NCBI RefSeq assembly: GCF_017303375.1 | Contig: NZ_JAFKOH010000001.1 | Location: forward strand, 434,001 to 498,000 | DNA from: Bacillus sp. NTK074B | GTDB taxonomy: Bacteria; Bacillota; Bacilli; Bacillales; Bacillaceae_B | Length of the DNA: 64,000 bases | Direction: 5' to 3' | Shown here: positions 8,854 through 18,487 of the stretch, piece after piece | How the letters are laid out: the number at the start of each line of letters is the position of its first letter | Position numbering within the stretch: position 1 is the first letter of the stretch | The notes under the pieces: generated by a model | What the model saw: only the letters and a program-made list of their open reading frames with translations | What the model was told of the DNA's origin: nothing | The model's database searches: none | Program-made: the position numbers and the translations under genes

Positions 8854-10665
8854 TTATAGAGACTTACGTAGCTGTAAGATTTCCATTGCTATCTGTGCTT
8901 CTTGCCTGTAATCCTTTAATCTTTCCGCTTCTTTTCTTTCTAGTTCTTTTTCCTTTATTCTCAACATCTTTTGATGTTTTAACACCTGATTCACATAATC
9001 CGCTAATTCCTGATCCGAACTTTCTTCGCTGATGGACATCATTTCTATGTCCGTGACGATCCTTCTAAGCCTTTCATCGGGAAGGTACCCGATGAAAGCA
9101 CTCGCACCTGGAGGCAGTCCTTCTTCATAATATCCCAATAAATAAGTAATAATAGCCTGGTGTTCATCAATATTAAGGTTTGTACCTGCAAGCCACTCCT
9201 GGACCTTGTAAGCAGTATTCGGATCCTTCAGCATGTATGCGATCAACCTTCGTTCAGCGGTTTGGTAAGCAGGCAGCAATTTAGTCTGCGTGTGCCGTTT
9301 GAAATCACCCTCCATACCGACCTGTTTAGGCGTATTGGAGGCTCGTTTTTCCGGACCTTGTAATTCGGATAGTTGTTGTTGAAGAGCCTCTAAGGATAAT
9401 TCGAACTCATCGGCCAAATATCTTAAATAATAATCCTTTTCCACCGCTTTACTCAATTGAGTAATTTCCTTAAGTATGTCTTCTATATACTTGAGGCGAT
9501 CTCCTTCATCATTTAAGTTTTTATTCAGCTTGTAATACCGAAGTTTAAATGCCATGAACGTCAAACTTGCCCCTATTACATCCTGTTGAAATTTGGCAGA
9601 GCCATATTTAGTGATGTAGTCATCAGGGTCTAACTGTTCTGGTATCGTGGCCACACGTATGTCCAACTGATGTTTATGAAGAAGCTTTCCTGCCCTGAAT
9701 GCAGCTTCCACTCCGGCAGAATCACCATCGTAGCATATCGTGATGGAATCGGTTAAACGTTTCATAAGGCCGATTTGCTGCTCAGTCAATGATGTTCCCA
9801 TGGTGGCTACACCATTTTCAACCCCGGCTTCGCTTGCTGAAATCACATCGGCGAATCCTTCGAATAATATCGCCTGCTGTTTTCTTCTGATCATCGCCCT
9901 TGCACCGTGATAGTTATAAAGGATGCTGCTTTTATTAAAAATCTTTGTTTCAGGACTGTTTAAGTATTTAGGCTCGTCACCCTTATCGATGGTCCTGCCC
10001 GAGAAAGCGACGGTATTGCCTTTGGCGTCCAAAATAGGGAACATGATTCTTCCCCTGAAGCGATCAAGGAATGAATTGTCCCTTTCCCTTCTGACGAGCA
10101 AGCCTGCTTCTTCCATCAGTTCCAAAGAGTAGCCACGCTTTTCAAGGAACTTAACCGTGAAATCCCAACTCGGGAGAGACCAACCGATCTGGAATTTGGA
10201 GATGCTTTCCGTTGTAAAGCCTCTTGCTAATAAATATTCCAGAGCATCCTGACCTTCCTTTGTATTTAGAAGAAGATGATGGTAAAATTTACTTAATAAG
10301 CCGTGGGCTTCCATCATTTGTTTCTCATTCTCTTGAGAAGGACGCGGTTGGTCAGCAGTTTGGGTTTGAATGGAAATATCTTCGCCTACTTTGGATCCGA
10401 GTTTCTGGGCAGCTTCAAGGAAGCTGAGACCATCCACATCCATAAGAAAAGTAAACGCATTTCCACCTGCTCCACAACCAAAGCAGTGAAATATTTGTTT
10501 GTCAGGTGAAACAGAAAAAGATGGAGTATTTTCTCCATGAAACGGACACAAACCGAAATAATTTCGGCCCTGCTTTTTCAATTGCACATAGTCACTGACA
10601 ACGTCAACAATATCTGTTGACGACAAAATTTTATTTAACTTATCTTCAGGGATTCTTTCAGACAT
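8854..10665 (-). CDS. dnaG: DNA primase DnaG
   Basis: Makes RNA primers at the replication fork. At 603 residues it has the normal Bacillus length. The N-terminal zinc ribbon is C40, H43, C61, C64 (CPFH and HCFGC). The catalytic TOPRIM domain shows LFEGFADV near residue 265 and CYDGDSAG near 310. The C-terminal region (about 450-603) is the DnaB-binding domain. AGGTGATAGAAC precedes the ATG. It is the middle gene of yqxD-dnaG-sigA. Confidence 0.97.
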   Translation of the reverse strand: MSERIPEDKLNKILSSTDIVDVVSDYVQLKKQGRNYFGLCPFHGENTPSFSVSPDKQIFHCFGCGAGGNAFTFLMDVDGLSFLEAAQKLGSKVGEDISIQTQTADQPRPSQENEKQMMEAHGLLSKFYHHLLLNTKEGQDALEYLLARGFTTESISKFQIGWSLPSWDFTVKFLEKRGYSLELMEEAGLLVRRERDNSFLDRFRGRIMFPILDAKGNTVAFSGRTIDKGDEPKYLNSPETKIFNKSSILYNYHGARAMIRRKQQAILFEGFADVISASEAGVENGVATMGTSLTEQQIGLMKRLTDSITICYDGDSAGVEAAFRAGKLLHKHQLDIRVATIPEQLDPDDYITKYGSAKFQQDVIGASLTFMAFKLRYYKLNKNLNDEGDRLKYIEDILKEITQLSKAVEKDYYLRYLADEFELSLEALQQQLSELQGPEKRASNTPKQVGMEGDFKRHTQTKLLPAYQTAERRLIAYMLKDPNTAYKVQEWLAGTNLNIDEHQAIITYLLGYYEEGLPPGASAFIGYLPDERLRRIVTDIEMMSISEESSDQELADYVNQVLKHQKMLRIKEKELERKEAERLKDYRQEAQIAMEILQLRKSL

Positions 10666-10712
10666 GTTCTATCACCTGTTTTTATTAACCCTCTTAATCC
10701 ATTCTGTATTGA

Positions 10713-11186
10713 TTACGAATCTCCTGCAATTCCCGACAAGATTTTCTCAAAGGATGCACAGAATGTTACCCTGTCTTCATTAGTAAAAGGCTTAGGACCT
10801 TTACCGTAGTTGCCTCTCTTGCGTTCTTTTGCTGCAAGATACCGATAATCGAGCGCTGTCACAATACTCTCTTCCCTGTAGGCTTTTCCCCTGGGAGAGA
10901 TGGCATAAACTTTTTTCGGTAACACCAGACTTGCAAGTCCTATGTCCTGCGTTACCAGGACATCCTTTTCTTTGACGTGATTCATGATGTACAAGTCGGC
11001 CGCTTCCTTCGAACTATCCACATATACCCATTCACCCTCGTCAGGTGTATTCTTTCGATGGGCATGGGAAGCGACAAAAATCACTTTAAAGCCATAACCT
11101 CTTGTGATTTTTATGATTTCCTGTTTTACCGGGCAAGCATCTGCATCTACATATACGGCGGGGTTATGTTCGCTATTACTAACTAT
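10713..11186 (-). CDS. yqxD: YqxD, UPF0178 (YaiI) family protein, apparent ATA start
   Basis: UPF0178 proteins carry an N-terminal (Y)VDADACP motif and are predicted PIN-like nucleases; their function is not established. Here the motif VYVDADACPVKQEI is present in frame, but no ATG, GTG or TTG precedes it before an in-frame TGA. The first usable start with those codons is GTG at 11084, which would delete the motif. A GGAG ribosome-binding site lies nine bases before an in-frame ATA at 11186, giving 157 residues (MVSNSEHNPAVYVDADACP), close to the family length. Either ATA is the true start or there is a small indel near the start. It is the first gene of yqxD-dnaG-sigA. Confidence 0.75.
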   Translation of the reverse strand: MVSNSEHNPAVYVDADACPVKQEIIKITRGYGFKVIFVASHAHRKNTPDEGEWVYVDSSKEAADLYIMNHVKEKDVLVTQDIGLASLVLPKKVYAISPRGKAYREESIVTALDYRYLAAKERKRGNYGKGPKPFTNEDRVTFCASFEKILSGIAGDS

Positions 11187-11437
11187 TCTACATCACTCCG
11201 TATTTTCCTTCTCTCTTTAGGAACTTTCCTAGAGATTTGATTAAAATTGTCGAATTGTAATTCAGACGAGACTTGACATATCACAATAATTAGTTTATTC
11301 CTTAAGAGTTTAGTCTAAACCTATTTTAAATATTTTTATCACAATTTTTTATTATAGTATAATCGGACAAGTTTGACCACTATAAAAACTTGATTTGTTT
11401 GAGGTTTTTGTTGGTGTCAGTCATTTCATTCAAATGA
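11187..11437 (-). other. Promoter region of the yqxD-dnaG-sigA operon
   Basis: AT-rich gap without coding sequence between yqxD and the ppsR terminator hairpin. It contains the candidate sigma-A promoter listed at 11351-11379 and a long leader of about 160 bases with no obvious stable structure. Confidence 0.5.
11351..11379 (-). promoter_or_regulatory. Candidate sigma-A promoter for yqxD-dnaG-sigA
   Basis: On the minus strand TGGTCA (four of six matches to TTGACA), a 17-base spacer and a perfect TATAAT. It lies about 160 bases upstream of the yqxD start. Confidence 0.5.
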
Positions 11438-11475
11438 AAAGATGATTCCCCAATTAATTCAGGGGAATCATCTTT
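11438..11475. terminator. Hairpin after ppsR
   Basis: AAAGATGATTCCCC pairs perfectly with GGGGAATCATCTTT around a ten-base loop. It follows the ppsR stop on the minus strand. The better T tract (TTATTTTTTTA) is on the plus-strand side, so it may also stop antisense transcription coming from the left. Confidence 0.7.
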
Positions 11476-11487
11476 ATTTTTTTATGT

Positions 11488-12297
11488 TCAGTCGTTGGAG
11501 TTTTGATAGATGTTAGTGATGACATTAGCTGTTTCTTCAACTGCCTTGTTCGTTACATCGATGACATGACATCCGATGCGGTCTGTAATTTTCTCGAAAT
11601 ACTCCAGCTCATCTTCAATCCGTTTAATATTTGCATAGCTTGCCTGATCATTCAAGCCCAGGGACTTCAATCTTTCCCGACGGATGGTATTCAATTTTTC
11701 CGGGCTGATTTTAAGACCAAAGCATTTCTTAGGTGAAACCATAAATAATTCCTCAGGGGGATCGACTTCCGGTACGAGCGGAACATTCGCCACTTTGATC
11801 CTTTTTAATGCAAGGTATTGGGACAGAGGCGTTTTCGAGGTTCTTGACACCCCAACAAGCACGATATCCGCTCTCAGTATGCCACGGGGATCACGTCCAT
11901 CGTCGTACTTGACGGCGAACTCAATGGCTTCCACCTTCTTAAAGTAATCATCATCAAGCTTTCTGACAGTTCCTGGCTCGAACAAAGGTTCTTTTTGGTA
12001 GGAAGACTGGTATTTATCCATTAATGGACCGATGATGTCGAAAGCATAAAGCTCTTCCTTTTCAGATTGTTCTTTAATGTACGCACGCATATCCGGCTTG
12101 ACCAGAGTGTATACGATCAATCCCTGGTTCAATTTCGCTAGGGAAATCACTTCGTCAATGTGTTCCAGATCCTCTACATACGGAAAGCGTTTAATGACCG
12201 TATTGGAACCATTGAATTGGCTTATCGCCGCTTTTGTCACTAATTCGGCAGTTTCCCCCACCGAGTCGGATACAACATAGATGATCGGTTCTTTCAC
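11488..12297 (-). CDS. ppsR: Pyruvate, phosphate dikinase regulatory protein (PDRP, YqfL)
   Basis: A bifunctional ADP-dependent serine/threonine kinase and Pi-dependent pyrophosphorylase of the DUF299 family, which switches PEP synthase or PPDK on and off. At 269 residues it has the family length. The nucleotide-binding loop is [15 protein letters not shown] near residues 149-163, and the N-terminal [11 protein letters not shown] is the family signature. The start is GTG at 12297 after AAGGTGGTGAACGATC. It follows ccpN by 16 bases. In B. subtilis the two are cotranscribed and YqfL modulates CcpN activity, so both act in gluconeogenic control. Confidence 0.93.
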   Translation of the reverse strand: MKEPIIYVVSDSVGETAELVTKAAISQFNGSNTVIKRFPYVEDLEHIDEVISLAKLNQGLIVYTLVKPDMRAYIKEQSEKEELYAFDIIGPLMDKYQSSYQKEPLFEPGTVRKLDDDYFKKVEAIEFAVKYDDGRDPRGILRADIVLVGVSRTSKTPLSQYLALKRIKVANVPLVPEVDPPEELFMVSPKKCFGLKISPEKLNTIRRERLKSLGLNDQASYANIKRIEDELEYFEKITDRIGCHVIDVTNKAVEETANVITNIYQNSND

Positions 12298-12313
12298 GAT
12301 CGTTCACCACCTT

Positions 12314-12940
12314 CTAATATTCATCTGCCAATGCTACAAATGCTTTGGTAATATTGGTCTTCGTAATTCTTCCGATGACTTCGAGATCACCATTCTCGGA
12401 TTTCTTTACGACGGGGACGGAGTCAATTTGTTTATGAATCAAATCCTTCGCCACACCGATCAACTGGTCATCTTTTTCACAGACCGTGATATTCGGCATT
12501 CTAGTCATAATAATATTCACCGGCAACGTACTGAGTTCCTGCTTCCCAATACTTGCTCTTAAAAGATCCTTACGTGACAGGACTCCCACTAAATATGTAT
12601 TGGCGTCCACAACAAACAATGTTCCCACATCTTCCAAGAACATGGTCACGATTGCATCATACACGGAGACATTTTCGTTTACCACGACAGGAATGGATTG
12701 ATAATCCTTCACATAAATCTTGTTCAGGTTCTCAGTCAGGAGCTGGGTCCCTGTTTTACCGGTATAGAAATAGCCCACTCTTGGTCGTGCATCCAGGTAT
12801 CCCGCCATGGTGAGGATCGCCAGGTCAGGTCGTAGGGTAGCTCTTGTTAAGTTTAATCGATCTGCAATCTGTTCACCAGTGATAGGTCCATTGTCTTTCA
12901 CTATCTGTAAAATATGTTCTTGACGCTTATTAAGTTCGAT
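12314..12940 (-). CDS. ccpN: Transcriptional repressor of gluconeogenic genes CcpN, apparent ATC start
   Basis: An N-terminal winged helix-turn-helix (GEQIADRLNLTRATLRPDLA) is followed by two CBS domains (about residues 80-208). The B. subtilis protein represses gapB and pckA during glycolytic growth. Codons for VTIELNKRQEHILQIVKD run upstream of the first GTG (12901), which would cut into the DNA-binding domain. No ATG, GTG or TTG is in frame there. AGGTGGTGA is a near-perfect Shine-Dalgarno and lies nine bases before ATC at 12940 (reading IELNKRQ, 208 residues). A GTG in another frame could start the gene if one A in GTGAGTAACAATC were an insertion. Identity is secure; the start is not. Confidence 0.8.
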   Translation of the reverse strand: MELNKRQEHILQIVKDNGPITGEQIADRLNLTRATLRPDLAILTMAGYLDARPRVGYFYTGKTGTQLLTENLNKIYVKDYQSIPVVVNENVSVYDAIVTMFLEDVGTLFVVDANTYLVGVLSRKDLLRASIGKQELSTLPVNIIMTRMPNITVCEKDDQLIGVAKDLIHKQIDSVPVVKKSENGDLEVIGRITKTNITKAFVALADEY

Positions 12941-13128
12941 TGTTACTCACCACCTAACGGTCAAACGATTTATGTTATACTTTATATGAAATATTATATA
13001 CTATTTAACCAAAATGAAAAGAGCATATTATCATCCAATTGTGACAACCTATAGTTAAAATTTCACTTTACAAAGAGTATCTTTTTTCAAACGAAACTTC
13101 AAATCATTTCTCTTGAATGAAACAGGAG

Positions 13129-13157
13129 TTGTTTTTATTTCTTTATCATGATAAAAT
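13129..13157 (+). promoter_or_regulatory. Candidate sigma-A promoter of glyS
   Basis: TTGTTT, a 17-base spacer and TAAAAT, located just upstream of the T-box leader. Confidence 0.5.
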
Positions 13158-13179
13158 GTCTTCATCTTACAACCAATAA

Positions 13180-13375
13180 TGCTATGACGGATCAATAAGT
13201 ACTTGCTAACCGATAAGCGACTGGGGACAGTGAAAGCCCAGAAAGCAGGGAAACGGAAATCCTGAGCAACTTACCAATGAAAAGTGGATATGCATACTGC
13301 ATATCAACTAGGGTGGAACCGCGAGTATCAAGCTCGTCCCTAGGCCTTAAGCGCCTAGAGACGAGCTTTTTTATT
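13180..13375 (+). promoter_or_regulatory. T-box leader (glycyl type) of glyS
   Basis: The conserved T-box sequence AGGGTGGAACCGCG is at 13310-13323. Stem I is visible: TTGCT near 13202 pairs with AGCAA near 13264, enclosing AAGCGA and the CTGGG/CCCAG hairpin. A GGA glycine codon at 13255-13257 sits where a specifier could be, but I could not fold the RNA to confirm. An intrinsic terminator follows at 13331-13372. As in known glycyl T-boxes the leader is short, and no stem II elements were recognised. Uncharged tRNA-Gly would stabilise the antiterminator and switch on glyS. Confidence 0.92.
13331..13372 (+). terminator. T-box attenuator terminator
   Basis: AGCTCGTC with TAGGC pairs with GCCTA and GACGAGCT, followed by six T. 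It overlaps the segment that would form the competing antiterminator with the T-box sequence. Confidence 0.85.
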
Positions 13376-13402
13376 TACATAAAAAGAAGAGGAGTGACTT
13401 AA

Positions 13403-14776
13403 ATGTCAATGGAACAAGTAGTCAACTTAGCAAAGCACCGGGGATTTGTTTTTCCTGGTTCTGAAATCTACGGGGGTCTTGCCAACACATGGGATTACGG
13501 TCCGCTTGGAGTCGAGTTGAAGAATAATATTAAAAAAGCTTGGTGGAAGAAATTCGTTCAGGAATCCCCTTATAATGTGGGACTTGATGCAAGCATCCTG
13601 ATGAATCCTCAAACATGGGTAGCATCCGGTCACGTTGGGAATTTCAACGACCCGATGATTGATTGTAAGCAATGTAAGACACGTCATCGTGCAGATAAAA
13701 TCATTGAAAACGCCCTTGAAGAAAAAGGGATCGAAATGATCGTCGACGGTCTTTCTTTCGAGAAAATGGAAGAGATTATCAAAGAACATGATATTGCGTG
13801 TCCTGATTGCGGAAGCCACGACTTCACCGACATCCGCCAGTTCGATCTGATGTTCAAAACCCATCAAGGTGTAACGGAATCTTCTACTAATGAAATCTAC
13901 CTACGCCCTGAAACAGCACAAGGAATTTTCGTAAACTTTAAAAATGTACAGCGCTCCATGCGCAAAAAAATGCCATTTGGTATTGCACAAGTAGGAAAAA
14001 GCTTCCGAAATGAGATCACACCGGGTAATTTCACATTTAGAACGCGTGAATTTGAACAAATGGAACTGGAATTCTTCTGTAAGCCAGGAGAAGATTTGGA
14101 GTGGTTCTCGTACTGGCGTGAATTCTGTAAGAACTGGTTATTGAACCTAGGGATGAGTGAAGATAACATGAGACTTCGCGATCATGATCAAGATGAATTG
14201 TCACACTACAGCAATGCGACAACGGATATCGAATACAAATTCCCATTTGGATGGGGAGAGCTTTGGGGTGTGGCCGATCGAACGGACTTCGACCTGAAGC
14301 GCCATATGGAACATTCCAATGAGGACTTCCACTACATGGATCCTCAAACGAACGAAAAATATGTTCCATACTGCATCGAGCCTTCCCTTGGGGCAGACCG
14401 CGTAACTCTTGCATTCCTTTGTGACGCTTTTGAAGAAGAGGAACTTGAAAATGATTCACGTACAGTGCTTCGTTTCCATCCGGCACTGGCACCATTCAAA
14501 GCGGCTGTTCTGCCACTCTCGAAAAAGCTTTCGGATGATGCGTTCAAAGTGTACGAAGAGCTTTCCCAGGATCTGATGATTGATTTCGACGAAACGGCAT
14601 CCATCGGTAAACGTTACCGTCGTCAAGACGAAATTGGAACACCATTCTGCATCACATTCGATTTCGACTCAGTAGAAGACGGCCAAGTAACCGTCCGCGA
14701 CCGTGACACAATGGATCAAGTCAGAATGCCAATCAGTGAAGTAAAAGCATTCTTACAAGAGAAAATTAAGTTTTAA
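13403..14776 (+). CDS. glyS: Glycyl-tRNA synthetase, single-chain homodimeric type
   Basis: Class II aminoacyl-tRNA synthetase that charges tRNA-Gly. The 457-residue chain is the eukaryote/archaea-like homodimeric form, with the N-terminal [15 protein letters not shown] block, a cysteine pair region (CKQCKTRH and CPDCGSHDF), class II motif 2 ([19 protein letters not shown]), motif 3 ([13 protein letters not shown]) and a C-terminal anticodon-binding domain (about 355-457). It sits where B. subtilis has the two-subunit glyQ-glyS, upstream of the divergent ccpN. The ATG at 13403 follows AGAGGAGTG. Expression is T-box controlled. A structured repeat begins five bases after its stop. Confidence 0.95.
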   Translation: MSMEQVVNLAKHRGFVFPGSEIYGGLANTWDYGPLGVELKNNIKKAWWKKFVQESPYNVGLDASILMNPQTWVASGHVGNFNDPMIDCKQCKTRHRADKIIENALEEKGIEMIVDGLSFEKMEEIIKEHDIACPDCGSHDFTDIRQFDLMFKTHQGVTESSTNEIYLRPETAQGIFVNFKNVQRSMRKKMPFGIAQVGKSFRNEITPGNFTFRTREFEQMELEFFCKPGEDLEWFSYWREFCKNWLLNLGMSEDNMRLRDHDQDELSHYSNATTDIEYKFPFGWGELWGVADRTDFDLKRHMEHSNEDFHYMDPQTNEKYVPYCIEPSLGADRVTLAFLCDAFEEEELENDSRTVLRFHPALAPFKAAVLPLSKKLSDDAFKVYEELSQDLMIDFDETASIGKRYRRQDEIGTPFCITFDFDSVEDGQVTVRDRDTMDQVRMPISEVKAFLQEKIKF

Positions 14777-14780
14777 AAAC

Positions 14781-14946
14781 CTAAAGCGGAGGCGGCTCGT
14801 TCAGAGGCGACAAGCATAAGACGGCCCTGCCGGAAAGGCGCTCTTTGCCTTTTTGGCAGGGTTGACTTATGACCTCGAGCCTCTAGCCGCCGGAGCTAGC
14901 AGACACCTAAAGCGGAGGCGGCTCGTTCAGCCCCGACAAGCATATC
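14781..14946 (+). repeat. Structured interspersed repeat, one full unit plus a truncated unit
   Basis: The full unit (about 14781-14904) begins CTAAAGCGGAGGCGGCTCG and is an extended imperfect palindrome. GGCGGCT (14791) pairs with AGCCGCC (14885), AGAGGC (14803) with GCCTCT (14879), CATAAG (14815) with CTTATG (14866), CCCTGCC (14825) with GGCAGGG (14855), and AAAGGC (14834) with GCCTTT (14847). The first 40 bases are repeated at 14907-14945, where the second copy stops after CGACAAGCATA. Relatives lie at 58645-58930. It starts five bases after the glyS stop in the same orientation. Confidence 0.85.
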
Positions 14947-14972
14947 TAAAAAATCCCTGAAGGATTCTTCAT

Positions 14973-15009
14973 AAAAAACAGGCCCATCCACAAACCGTGA
15001 ATGGGCCTC
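14973..15009 (-). terminator. Terminator after recO
   Basis: On the minus strand GGCCCATTCAC pairs with GTGGATGGGCC (one mismatch) and is followed by TGTTTTTTAT. It lies 33 bases past the recO stop and separates it from the convergent glyS and its repeat. Confidence 0.8.
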
Positions 15010-15041
15010 TACTATATCATCACAAGCAGCATATATAAAAT

Positions 15042-15794
15042 CTAGAATAAGTCCTTAAGGTTATCCATTTGGTCTAAAAACCTCCTGGATTTTAATGTTA
15101 AACCTGAATTTTCATCGTAATAAGTCCTGATTACCCGTTTTAATTGATGTTTTGTTTCATCTTTCACCGATATATTTCCCAACCGATTGATATCAAAATA
15201 ATAAAATATTCTGAGAAGTTTCACAGTACCTTGTGATAAAGGTAAATGATGAGGATCTTCACTTAGACAACGATGACAAATGAATCCATTCTCCCTAAAC
15301 GAAAACGCGAATTCCCCATCGGTCTCCCCGCAAACGGAACACCCGTTCAAATGAGGATATAACCCTAATACAGGAAGCATCTTCATTTCAAATATATGCA
15401 TAAGGATTTCCGGGTCGTAGTCTTCATTTAGGTAATGAAGAGTCTTAAAAAGCAATTCAAAGAGAAAAGGATTAGGCTTCTTGTCCTCAGTCGCTTTATC
15501 AAGGAGTTCGACAATATATGTAGCATATGCCGTCTTAAACAAATCTTCCTTCACATGTCTCAGCGATTCGGCCATCTCTCCCTGTTGCAGGGTACCCAGT
15601 CCACTTCCCTTGATAAAAAGGAAATAACCATATGTAAACAATTGAGAAATGGCGGATAGACGGCTATTGGGCTTCTTTGCCCCTCTAGCCATCAATCCAA
15701 TCTTTCCGAATTCCCGCGTGTATAAGGTAACAATTTTATTCGACTCACCGTAATGATTCGTTCGAATGACAATCCCTTCACATTTCTGCAGCAT
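15042..15794 (-). CDS. recO: DNA repair protein RecO
   Basis: Recombination mediator that loads RecA on SSB-covered DNA with RecF and RecR. It has an N-terminal OB fold (about 1-80) and a C-terminal helical domain. A zinc site is visible as CSVCG and CHRC, each with a cysteine pair (about residues 150-180). The ATG at 15794 ([17 protein letters not shown], 250 residues) follows TCGGGAGGTGGCTGT, so an in-frame ATG six codons upstream is not used. It ends the era-yqzL-recO run. Confidence 0.94.
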   Translation of the reverse strand: MLQKCEGIVIRTNHYGESNKIVTLYTREFGKIGLMARGAKKPNSRLSAISQLFTYGYFLFIKGSGLGTLQQGEMAESLRHVKEDLFKTAYATYIVELLDKATEDKKPNPFLFELLFKTLHYLNEDYDPEILMHIFEMKMLPVLGLYPHLNGCSVCGETDGEFAFSFRENGFICHRCLSEDPHHLPLSQGTVKLLRIFYYFDINRLGNISVKDETKHQLKRVIRTYYDENSGLTLKSRRFLDQMDNLKDLF

Positions 15795-15839
15795 ACAGCC
15801 ACCTCCCGACATCAGTCCACCCGGGTGATGACAAACTTA

Positions 15840-15983
15840 TCACGTTAAAGGGAAATCTACTTCCGCTGATTCTTCTTCAAAGCTGTAAGGATCTTCAAAC
15901 GTCTCCTTTTCAAGCTCCTTAAATAGGAGATAGGTGTCTATACTACCCGTTTGCGAAAAAAATTTCCATGTTAAGTCTAACAT
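15840..15983 (-). CDS. yqzL: YqzL family small protein
   Basis: A 47-residue acidic peptide beginning MLDLTWKFFSQTGSIDTYLL. It matches the family's N-terminal signature, its length and its usual place between era and recO. GAAAGGTGGG precedes the ATG. There is no membrane segment, and the function is unknown. Its fixed place in the era-recO run suggests cotranscription with both. Confidence 0.9.
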   Translation of the reverse strand: MLDLTWKFFSQTGSIDTYLLFKELEKETFEDPYSFEEESAEVDFPLT

Positions 15984-16089
15984 AAAAAACCCACCTTTCT
16001 GGATTTAAACTAGCAAGACTTCATAAGCTTTCTTGTGATTAGAATGAGCATTATCTCTCTAAAACATGTGGCCTAAATATTGTTAATTA

Positions 16090-17437
<1,348 letters not shown>

Positions 17438-17574
17438 TTACTACAATTTTCATAAAAGAAAATGGGCTGTTATCATTTTGTAATAAAATAGTTAGATAAT
17501 TCAAACTATTTATCGATTTTGTGCTTTGCTCCACTTATTCTATACAAGTATAAGAACGTTTTCAAATGAATTAA

Positions 17575-17616
17575 GGGCTGCAGGGAAGAAATCGTACAAT
17601 TTCTTCCCTGCAGCCC
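17575..17616. terminator. 18-bp perfect hairpin between dgkA and cdd
   Basis: GGGCTGCAGGGAAGAAAT pairs perfectly with its complement around a six-base loop. It is 31 bases after the dgkA stop on the minus strand. The adjacent T run is weak on the minus side (TTAATTC) and better on the plus side (CCTATTTTT). Confidence 0.7.
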
Positions 17617-17646
17617 CTATTTTTCGGCATCATACCGTCTTTTTGA

Positions 17647-18039
17647 TCAATTTATAAGTTCCAAGAGCTTGGGAAGAAAGATAATGGCTCCTACTATTGC
17701 AGTACAAATGGCAAAAAGAAGTACCGCAGCTGATGCAAGATCCTTCGCAGCTTTGGCAAGTGGATGATACTCATCAACGGAAAGGTCTACTGCCTTTTCA
17801 ATCGCTGTATTCATCGTTTCCAATGCAAGCACAGAAAAAACAAGGATAATCAAAATAATCCATTCCATTGTAGATACTGAAAGCAGATACGCAAATAAGA
17901 AAACAGCCACCCCCATGAACGAGTGGATTCTGAAATTCTGTTCCGTAGCCCATACAGACTTCATCCCTTCCGCTGCATATCCAAAGGATTTCAGGAACCG
18001 GAATAAGCCGAACTTAGTCTCTCTTGAGTCCATATTCAT
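17647..18039 (-). CDS. dgkA: Undecaprenol/diacylglycerol kinase
   Basis: A 130-residue membrane kinase of the DagK family, with three transmembrane segments (about 35-53, 57-77 and 100-123). The signature [15 protein letters not shown] contains the catalytic Glu. Gram-positive members mainly phosphorylate undecaprenol, recycling the lipid carrier of the cell wall. The start at 18039 follows AAAGGACATTTTAG and lies inside ybeY (26-base overlap), which implies coupled expression. Confidence 0.92.
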   Translation of the reverse strand: MNMDSRETKFGLFRFLKSFGYAAEGMKSVWATEQNFRIHSFMGVAVFLFAYLLSVSTMEWIILIILVFSVLALETMNTAIEKAVDLSVDEYHPLAKAAKDLASAAVLLFAICTAIVGAIIFLPKLLELIN

Positions 18040-18487
18040 CTAAAATGTCCTTTTGTTTCTGAAACATTTCTTTTTCCTCTTCTTCCTCCATATGATCATA
18101 CCCCAATAAGTGAAGGAATCCATGAAGGGCAAGAAATCCAAGCTCACGGGAGACAGAATGATTGTATTCTTCCGCCTGTTCTTTCGTACGGTCTATGGAA
18201 ATGATGATATCTCCAAGGACCCGGGGAATTTCTGATCCAATGATTTCCACCTCGTCTTCCCCCAATTCTTCAAGGGCAAATGAAATCACATCTGTCGGTT
18301 GGTCCTTCCCCCGGTACTCCCTGTTGATTTCCTGTATTCGTTCGTTGGTCACAAAGGTTACAGACACCTCACTCTCATCCTCAACTTCTTCTTTACCAGC
18401 TGCAAAGTTCAGGATATTTCGAACCAAACTTGTTTGTTCCTCGGAAATTGTTTCTGTTTCATCAATAAAGTCTATCAATAGTGTCAT
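18014..18487 (-). CDS. ybeY: Endoribonuclease YbeY
   Basis: Zinc-dependent single-strand RNase needed for 16S rRNA 3' maturation and 70S quality control. The zinc motif is [11 protein letters not shown] near residues 120-130. It is 157 residues long and starts at ATG 18487 after AAAGGAGAAAAAGC. It overlaps pgpH by four bases upstream and dgkA downstream. Confidence 0.95.
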   Translation of the reverse strand: MTLLIDFIDETETISEEQTSLVRNILNFAAGKEEVEDESEVSVTFVTNERIQEINREYRGKDQPTDVISFALEELGEDEVEIIGSEIPRVLGDIIISIDRTKEQAEEYNHSVSRELGFLALHGFLHLLGYDHMEEEEEKEMFQKQKDILDEYGLKRD

